From: Klebsormidium nitens
Lineage: Eukaryota > Streptophyta > Klebsormidiophyceae > Klebsormidiales > Klebsormidiaceae
Direction: 5' to 3'
Length of the DNA: 64,000 nt
Assembly (NCBI GenBank): GCA_000708835.1
Contig: DF237118.1
Coordinates: 64,992-128,991, forward strand
The position numbers and the translations under genes are program-made. The notes under the pieces are model-generated. The model saw only the letters and a list, made by a program, of their open reading frames with translations, ran no database searches and was not told where the DNA came from. Positions within the stretch are counted from its first letter, which is position 1. Each line of letters starts with the position of its first letter. Positions 56,639 through 64,000 of the stretch are shown here, in pieces.

Positions 56639-59600
56639 ATGCGCTATTTATCAAGGATGGAGTCTATTTCGCAGTTTGTGTTGTACGGGACAGGAGCACT
56701 CTTTGCTGCTGCTGCACTGAAAACAGTCTATGTCAAGGCGGTGAGATCAGACATACTGGTTGATGTGTCAATATCTCCAGTATTGAAGCAGATGCGCTGG
56801 CCAGTTCATGCGTCTCACAGGTGAGGGATTCGCAAGCTTTCTGACACAGGGACAAGTCTGCAGAATCCGAATTGGAGTTGTCTTACAGTCGCAAAGCAAT
56901 TGAGGCGAAACTAAGTTTGCCAGGTTATGAAGTTCAGTGTTACAAGTTGAGGTCTTCGGAGCGCAGACTGTACTGTTTCTGGATCCTTAGCCTTTCTTTA
57001 TACGGACACCTCATCTGAAGCTTGAGCATAAAATTGATGCAAGACACAGCATATGGAGAAATGTTCTCAAATAGGATAACATCTTGCGCTGGACAATGAA
57101 AGTACTGGAAGCCACCAACTGGGGTCGCTTGGACTAATCTTTTTCCGGTATCTTTGCAAAAAGGTGATCTTCTAACAATGCTGTCGAAATACTCATCCAG
57201 AATGTTGACTTCATTGTTGCAGAGGTGGTAGCCGGGCCTGGCCCGAGAACACAATGCTCGCTTTCCGCAACGCAGTGGGTATGACAGGCGGAGTTGGAGA
57301 GGTGCCACGCACACAAGTCATTGAGTTTGATGTTCAAAAGTCAAGGGACAACATTCTGGTGAGGAGTGTGTAGGAAAGGAAGAGCTGATTGGTGTCACTG
57401 CATCTATTGCTGGCTATCTGCGGAGAAAGTTCCCAAGGCTTCAGACAGCTGCCTGAAAGCTCTTCTCAAGCGTGAGGAATCTAGCAGCAAAGCAAATGAA
57501 CGAACATGAACAACAGAAAGTCATGCGTTACAGACAAGGTCAAAAGTGAAAGGGGGTTTTGAATCTTCAATATGGCCTACCGTCAGACTCAGATGCTGAA
57601 GTTGGGCCTAAGGAAAACAGTCCTTGTGCAGGTTATTATGCATGACTACAACGTTGCCACCACGACAAACGGGACTGGACTTATTTCTCAGCTCACATTG
57701 GATGAAATCAAGTGAGCTACCCGTGCTGCACAAGTTGCAATTGTCGTGTGACTTTGAACAGGATGACCTCAGATTCTGATATAATATAGCAGTCAAAGCT
57801 CGTATCAGTAGCCAATATCCTACGTCTATTACATCCGGTGGATCTCTTCGCAGGAAGCGCTTATCGGCCTTCAACGGTATCTAGGGCATCTCCTAGGGCG
57901 TATCGCTCGTTCCAATGATTACATCTACAAATTTGTGCAGAAAGCTGGATGCAGGATACCGTTTCACCACTGATGAAGGACTCACATATCCTTATCGCGG
58001 AAAAGGGATCACGGTTCCTACGCTCGAGGAAGTAAGCCCCTAACATCGGAAGCTGCTTTTAAAGTCTACTTGTTTCGAAGCATCCTTCACAATTGTCAGT
58101 GGAAGGCAACGAAGTTGTATTCCATGAGGAGGCCTCCCGAATGTCGTACATAAGAAAACCTGAGATGAGCTCGTTTGCTGGCTGGGCCTTTGTATCGAGA
58201 TCTGGAGTAGGTTAGGCATCTGCCCCAAACCCGTCTGCAGAAATGTCGATCTTTTCAGGATTTGTGATTGTCATGTTTTTGGTCGCAGATGAGGTTAGGT
58301 GCAGATTGCAACTCGTTGAAGGCTACTTTGCTCATTGTGTTAAGCTGAAACTTACTCTCCCAGGTCCTCAGTACTTTCGTGCCAATCAAAGAACTACTCT
58401 TCTACATCGACTTCAAGAGCCCGGGTGCTGTAGCAGACACACTCGAGGTTGTCAAGCGTTTTGGGATTGAGGAGCGAATCATCATGGGAGCGATTCCTAC
58501 GGATGCGAACTTGGAGGTAGGAGTCTTTGCCTTTCACTTGAACTGTATAAGGTAGTCTTTGAAATAGACTACAAGATATGCACTCTGCTCACAAGGATAT
58601 TCGAATTTCGCCAAAATTTTGCTTGTAGGTTGACGAGAACGGCACAGGTTTTGACAACCTTTTGTTTGTCTGTCCGCTTCGACAGCACACCCTTTGAAGC
58701 CTTACAGTCTATTGTCTGGAGTGCATCCAGAGATTAGAATGTCGGGAGATCCCGCGGCCGCCATTAGCATCCTACGAGCTAAGACATTCGACAGCCTCCG
58801 AAAATACTGCTGATTCTGTCGTTTGAGGATCCGTTGTTATATTGTGACGATGCCGCATTGGCGTCTCAGGGTTGCCGTCGGATCTGATCACCGCCTGTAG
58901 TTCCGCAGGTCAGAAGATTAAAGCCGTCCTGCGTTCCGGTAACCCCAGACAAGAACAGCATGATACTCATGTGAGTCTTCAAGTTCCCTAGCTTCCCGTG
59001 TCAGCTGAAGCACTATCCTGGTCCTTTCGATACCTAGAACACTTCTCGAACGATCTCGAAAAGTCGAGCAGACTGGGTATGTTCGCAAGCCGGTTGCAAG
59101 TGAACTAACTTCTCTCAAAAGCAGAGTCCCTTCACTTTCTCACGCGTTCAAAATTCGAGGGGTGAGAAGCGGGCGGGATGAGCTTGGCCGTTGGTGGCAC
59201 GTTGGTGGCACAACGAGACTCGTCGTCAAGGGGGCCGTTGCGGCCCAGAGCTTTACCTGCGCTTTTTCTCCGTATAGAATGGAGAGCCTCTGGCAACCAA
59301 CAAGAGGACTGACCTGTCTCGTTTCATGACTTAGCGATGATTCCGAGTAGGTCTCAGGACCTTCGGTTCGGAAGCCCGTCCGGCATGCATCACGTGATAG
59401 CGCTGGACAGTCCAGGGAGGCTGACAAACGGCCTTCGGTATCGTTGTGTTGGCAGGCTAGCATGATCCCGTGATTTGTTTCCTTTAGGTATGCGATGTAC
59501 TGCCTCGGTTTGCTGTGGGTGGTTCCTATGCGGTTCGAGATCGTGGGGACCACAGCGCACCGCTGGGGCTTCAAAGTGTTGACGCCCGGGCTGGTCAAGG

Positions 59601-60281
59601 CGTTCCACGACCGCGGAGTACGTCACGTTATCCTTCACGTTGTCATGACGTCACCAAGCTATCTCCTGCATTCTGTAAAGCGGAAGCGGTGCACTTGTGG
59701 TTGTTATGCACGTTGAGCTGATTGCGGGGCGGCTTGGTTTCGAGCGCGCATGTATTTGCATTGACAAGCCCTCAAGTCACACCAGTTTGAATGGGATTAC
59801 GGTACGGGCTGGCAGACGAGGGGGTTGGTGAGACACTTGCGCTCCTGTATCATCGGGTGCAAACGCCGCTGATGATAAGCTTGCTTGACCTTTTGCAGAG
59901 ATTACTGGCTGTTTTCGGGCCGCATATCGACACCCCTGAAGGCCAAGTGAGCGCTGCGTTTACTCCGTCTGTCAAGCTGCACATACCGTACTGATGTAAA
60001 GGCGTTGTGTAAATTTCGCATGCTCGCTTCAACACGAGCGCGGCTGGTATATATTGTCAAGGAAAGCGAGTTGGGTCTAGTCTTATGATAATGCGAAGAA
60101 GTACGCAGGATACCCATGTGGACCTTCCAACTCGATTCATGATTTTGCCCCTCTTTTCATGCAGTTGGACTGCATACGGATGGGCGTCGACATGCTCTTC
60201 ACCGACAGACCCGACGTTTTGAGTGTCACCCTGGAGGGCCTAGCGAAGGAGAAGGAAAGCACAAATAAAGCGCTGAGTTGA
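56639..60281 (+). CDS. GDPD: GDPD1-like glycerophosphodiester phosphodiesterase, 9 exons
   Basis: Exons: 56639-56820, 57223-57358, 57632-57711, 57941-58031, 58364-58516, 58909-58970, 59488-59617, 59899-59946, 60165-60281. They give 332 aa in frame. GDPDs hydrolyse glycerophosphodiesters to glycerol-3-phosphate and an alcohol. The layout matches the membrane-bound animal GDPD1/GDPD3 type, some of which act as lysophospholipase D. One hydrophobic segment near the N-terminus (FVLYGTGALFAAAALKTVY) is followed by HRGGS and PENTMLAFRNA, where HRG plus EN is the start of the TIM-barrel active site. Then come VIEFDVQKSRDN, MHDYNVATTTNGTG (catalytic His), LDAGYRFTTDEG, LFYIDFKSP, LTPGLVKAFHDRG and MGVDMLFTDRPDVL. 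The H-R of HRGG is split by intron 1 with exact phase. ATG 56639 or 56657 could be used. It is head-to-head with MDHAR. Confidence 0.92.
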
Positions 60282-60721
60282 CCTTCCCCGTATTTAACAT
60301 AAAGACAGTAAACTTATCTTATCTAGTGGCGACTCAAGTGCGAGGTGTAGACAACGGTCGAAGAGCGTTGTTGTATAGCAGGTTGGCTCGACACAATATG
60401 CTGATTCTCCTATCAAGCATCTAGTCGAAATTGAAGAGTTTCTTGAGACGAACATATAAGGATGCACCTGCGTTCAGGTGTCACTGGAGCACTAAAACGC
60501 ACGCTCGTGGAGTACATTGAGGGCCGACTCGTTGTTTGCAGTAGTGATCGTCATATGATAGATGTGCATACTGCATTCCTGCTTAATTGGGCCTTTTTGA
60601 GTTGGCTGGCAACACGAAGGCCTTTCATAGCTAGACGCAAGGGGTTCATGCGGACCTAGGTTTCGTAGATTGTGAACCTTCAACTGGAACCTTTCTTGGA
60701 TCCCACCAAATATTTATTCAT

Positions 60722-61322
60722 GGCATCGTGTCAAAACACCTGTGCAGTGGCGTCCGGACCTCCGGTTTTCCGAATTTCCTTGATGGGGCTGGTGGCCGGT
60801 TTTCGGAGCTCCGTGGCGAAGAGTCGAGGGGGCTGGTGGCCGGTGCCCGGTTGAGCATTTTCGACAGCATTCAAAACCCACAAATTTGTCGGAAAGTCTG
60901 CCTATAGATAACTGCTCCACCTCGTATACATGTACCAAACGGGTTGCCGGCCCCCTGCGAGAAGCCGCATGGGACAGGCCACAGCAACCGACCGGTCTGG
61001 GACGAGATGGTCAAACGGGTTTTGTCTAACACATTGACATTGAAGGGTCCAGCCGCATATATGTAGTTGGGTTTTTGCCTTATACAGCTCTAAGTCGCAC
61101 ACGAGCCCTTTGCAAATCGACTGGTTTGAAGTCTAAATCCGGAGTGATTGATTGCAGGCCCCATCGTCGTATATCTTTCTGATCTCAATTTATTCTGCCT
61201 CGGGGCTTGGGTACCCCTGGTGGCCGGTTTTTTTTGGGTCTTTTTCTGCTCGCACCCCCCTGGTGGCCGGTGTTTTTTTCGGAGGTCCGGACGCCCTTGC
61301 ACAAGTGTTTTGACACGATGCC
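60722..61322. mobile_element. Non-autonomous DNA transposon with long TIRs, 601 bp
   Basis: Terminal inverted repeats of about 43 bp start GGCATCGTGTCAAAACAC on both strands and continue to GCGTCCGGACCTCCG with only three mismatches. They run from 60722 inwards and from 61322 inwards. CAT flanks both sides (60719-60721, 61323-61325), consistent with a 3-bp target duplication. Inside, the word TGGTGGCCGGT occurs repeatedly in direct orientation. There is no transposase. A GG-start TIR with a 3-bp duplication suggests PIF/Harbinger-like or an unassigned TIR family. Confidence 0.87.
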
Positions 61323-61976
61323 CATGATGTATTGCAGATTTGAGACCCGCCTGGGTTCTCAATTGAACAATGATTGCTTTAATTGCTTGAATAAGTTCTT
61401 CATGCACCGCTCAGCCGTCTAGGCCGCATGTAGCATATAGCTGACGCGATTTTCTACGATTCCCGCGATCGTCATCAGATGATCGTGACATGCCAACACT
61501 GACAGGTTGGATTATCCTTGATCGCATAGCAGGCTGCCTTTCACTGTTGATGAGGGTTGTACGGTAGCTTTGTTGCTTGGAGGAGGCTTGGATTTTCAAC
61601 AACTAGATTTTGGCCTAAATGATTAACCGGGACAAAGCCTTCAAGTCACGGTCACTTTGTCTGGTAATGGTAAGAAACCAACCATTGCCAGCTGCCGGGC
61701 CCGGGCCCGCCGCCGAGGCGGCCGGGCCCAGGTGTTATTAGAATCGGGATGCTATTTGAGTCGCTCGGACGGTGGCCGCCCGGCGAGGAGCCCCGGGCCC
61801 AGCAGGCTCCCGACTGCGAAGTTCGAACGCCTCACATGCGCTCCTCAAACTGCCTTCTTACCTCCCTACTCTAGTTTCCAGCTCCTGAGCTTGCATGCAG
61901 CCTAAGACCAAAAGTACTACGGTAGCTGCTAGGTAGTACTAAGTACTTCTCCGATGAAGCCTCAGAAGGGGGAAAA

Positions 61977-62003
61977 CCTGAGCCTGAGCCTGAGCCTGAG
62001 GGA
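61977..62003. repeat. GAGCCT microsatellite
   Basis: About four GAGCCT hexamers lie roughly 90 bp upstream of the PEX10 start codon, probably in the 5' UTR or core promoter. Confidence 0.75.
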
Positions 62004-62089
62004 GGCTGGTGATCCGCCCTTCCCATTACATACTTCCTACTACTGTCCAGCTTTGGCTCGGAACGCTCTCCTGCACAAGAGCGCCCCAG

Positions 62090-64000
62090 ATGGCAAGCAG
62101 TTCCGAAGCCGCGATGCAGGGGCGGCAGGGTCGGGCCAGCAGGCCGGCCGCACAGTATGTCCTTCCCTCGTTTCCTCCCGCAGCTCAGCCGGAGGTGATG
62201 CGCGCTGCAGAGAAGGACGAGCAGTACCTGAAGCACGTGTCAGACACGTGCTATGACATCGCTCGGCGATACCTAGGTACTTTTTGGCATCAGCCTGGTT
62301 TCAGGTTCCCTGTTGTTGCCACGCCTGCCCAATTGTGGTTGGCGTTGAATGCCCTGCTTGAAAAGTCATAACGTGCTCATGCAGGTTGGGTGGGGATTGT
62401 TAACTCTCTTAATGCTTTTGTTGTAGCAGCATGTAGCAGGTGTCCCAGACAATATAAAGATGGGCGACTAGGGAAGTCAAGCCATTGAACCCGTACTCTA
62501 AGAATGCCCCCAGAAGTAACCCAGTGTTCCTTTGCTAGCGCTTTTGTACCTTCAACTCTTTCAATCCCTGCCTTTCAGATTCAGGCCTAAACTTTCTTAG
62601 TTTTTCAACTTCTTTGTGGTGTGCAGGAGCAAGAAGAGCTGCTGAGTATCAGAATGAGGTGTGTGGTGGCTTCTAACCATTTCTTGAATGGTTGTATTGT
62701 TCCAGCCGACATTGTATGCCTTACAATTTTGAAAAGTTGATTTCCTCCACTTATTGCTTGACAACGTCTTCGCCCCATCCGTCGTTGTCGATGCCTGTTT
62801 CCTGTCTCGCAGACCCTGTTACTTTTGATCCAGCTACACGAGCAGCTTTGGTTTTCTGATCTTGAGAAAACTTTGTGGTCATTCGCTGCTAGCACTATCA
62901 GATGGAGCGCTCTTGTGCGCGTTTGCAGACGAGGCTAGCCGGGCGGCTGCTGTACTATCTTCTAACAACCGGCACCGGCATACAAACACTCGGCGAAGAA
63001 TACTGCGACATCCGACAGGTAAAAAAGCGAGTTGGAATTGCTCTTGGTGCCGCAAAGTTATGAGGCCCAGCTTGCCTTACAAATGATGTGCCGAAAGCCC
63101 GCCAATATCTGTTCTTCTCGGAAGTAGCAAAAGTTTCTGGATATTTTCTGGATTGACTTGAATGCATGGACCGCGGTCTGTGCTTGCCCCTTCCGCAGCT
63201 CTTGATGTTGGGCGTGCTTCGCACTTCTGCCCTCTCTGGAACATCGAAATCTGCTCTGGAATGGCTTTCAAAGGCTCATGAGGCTGGAAAATGTAATAAG
63301 TGTGCCTGAGTTCCATTGCTGCGCCATTCATGTCAGGAACTTGCAGCGCCAAACATGCCACCAAGTCGGCAGTGTTCTTAATCCTAACTTTGTCACAACA
63401 ACGTGAATTGCAATCGAAAGTTGTTTTTGTAGAGGAGCGGTCTATCTTCAGGCAGTTGGCCCATCCGCCCTTCTCCCACCCTCCTTCGTTGGGGTTCGCT
63501 CATTTCGGACCCTCTTTCCACTCCCTATGAAGCCCGCAAACACAGCTGTCGTTGAGCATAGGGTCTCTTTCATGACCTTTTCGATCCTGCTTCTGTTCCT
63601 GTCATGTCGGACAAACTTTCAACGGCTTCGAAAACCTCGTCTCCTACCTCCCAGAGTGTACTAGCAGTTGCTCGAGTCTGTTATTGGGCCATCGATATCA
63701 GAGTAGCATATATTCTCCTTTCGATCCTTGTCGCTGATGCGCTTACAAGATTTTGACAAAGTAAACAAGGTTGGCTATTCAAGGTGGTCTTCCTATCGAT
63801 CCTTATTGCTTATACAGGGGTAAAAGAGCTAACTACGGTTGGTCATTGTCATTGATGCTTATACATGGGTTGATCTAACTAACTACGGTTGGTTATTCCA
63901 GGTGTTCGGCCCGGCCGCCCTTCCTCCGACGTCCGGTCGCCGGGCCTCGCTCGTCTTTCTCCAGACCCTCTTCCCATACCTTATGGAGCGCGCCAGCAAA
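62090..64000 (+). CDS. PEX10: Peroxisome biogenesis factor PEX10, 5' part
   Basis: Exons 62090-62276, 62627-62658 (32 nt), 62929-63018 and 63902 to past the window edge join in frame. PEX10 is a RING E3 ligase of the peroxisomal membrane (PEX2-PEX10-PEX12 complex) that ubiquitinates the import receptor PEX5 for recycling. The visible part is the N-terminal Pex2/Pex12 domain: FPPAAQPEVMRAAEKDEQYL, then LLYYLLTTGTGIQTLGEEYCDI and VFGPAALPPTSGRRASLVFL, which match plant PEX10. The C-terminal RING finger lies beyond position 64000. ATG 62090 gives a 33-residue Ala/Ser/Gln-rich lead before the conserved AAQPE. The last visible intron ends in tandem repeats that include the 3' splice site. Confidence 0.93.
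63720..63910 (+). repeat. Tandem repeats at the PEX10 intron-3 acceptor
   Basis: Three diverged units begin near 63719 (TTCGATCCTTGTCGCTG), 63797 (TCGATCCTTATTGCTTATAC) and 63849 (TCATTGATGCTTATACATG). Each ends in a GGTTGG-(C/T)-(T/C)ATT block. Only the last block is followed by CCAG and the exon GTGTTCGG; the first has CAAGGTGGTC at that place, a decayed version of the splice junction. Confidence 0.75.

Larger units (their letters stand above)
60282..62089. other. Intergenic region, GDPD to PEX10
   Basis: It contains the transposon at 60722-61322 and, near PEX10, GC-rich palindromic GGGCCCGGGCCC words (61697-61730) and a GAGCCT repeat (61977-62003). No gene is supported. The region just upstream of 62090 should hold the PEX10 promoter and 5' UTR. 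Confidence 0.5.

Noticed and set aside
1-64000. CRISPR arrays, operons, phage or organellar inserts
   Set aside because: No spaced identical repeats, prokaryotic gene order or organellar genes are visible; all genes are intron-split nuclear genes.

Overview
The window is nuclear DNA of a green plant-lineage eukaryote, most likely a streptophyte alga. It holds ten intron-rich protein genes. Nearly all introns are GT-AG, typically 150-1,000 bp, with TTTGCAG or CCTGCAG acceptors. The encoded set includes a plant-type 3-ketoacyl-CoA synthase, an organellar monodehydroascorbate reductase, a plant SRS2-like helicase and an F-box/LRR protein close to Arabidopsis At3g58530. A density of about 6 kb per gene fits a compact genome such as Klebsormidium, but the genus is inference only. 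There is no sign of bacterial, viral or organellar DNA.

Layout from left to right: an atypical short-chain dehydrogenase (-, 557-3446); the UFM1-conjugating enzyme UFC1 (+, 4539-7620); elongation factor eEF1B-gamma (-, 8873-14163); a very large SRS2-like UvrD-family helicase (+, 14773-31662); a 3-ketoacyl-CoA synthase (+, 33728-38003); a DTWD1-like tRNA aminocarboxypropyltransferase (-, about 39025-40797); an F-box/LRR protein (+, 41939-47803); monodehydroascorbate reductase (-, 48810-55835); a GDPD1-like glycerophosphodiester phosphodiesterase (+, 56639-60281); and the 5' part of peroxin PEX10 (+, 62090 to beyond the window). Most neighbours alternate in strand, giving four head-to-head pairs with shared upstream regions of about 0.6-1.1 kb. 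The genes are housekeeping genes of different pathways. I see no pathway cluster.

For most genes the splice junctions were placed base by base and the reading frame closes exactly: UFC1 175 aa, eEF1B-gamma 418 aa, helicase 1,718 aa, KCS 532 aa, F-box/LRR 364 aa, MDHAR 507 aa, GDPD 332 aa, SDR 235 aa. The DTWD1-like gene has one short exon I could not locate.

The most unusual property is in the introns. In at least four genes (helicase, KCS, eEF1B-gamma, PEX10) the intron next to an exon carries one or more diverged tandem copies of that exon's edge, together with the adjoining splice site and intron sequence. Offsets are mostly about 160-210 bp, with about 115-140 bp in KCS and about 50-75 bp in PEX10. 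Helicase exons 2, 3, 4, 5, 6 and 12 all show this, and exon 4 has an array of at least six partial copies.

Two non-autonomous DNA transposons are well delimited: a 564-bp hAT-type element with an 8-bp target duplication (32800-33363) and a 601-bp element with about 43-bp terminal inverted repeats and a 3-bp target duplication (60722-61322).
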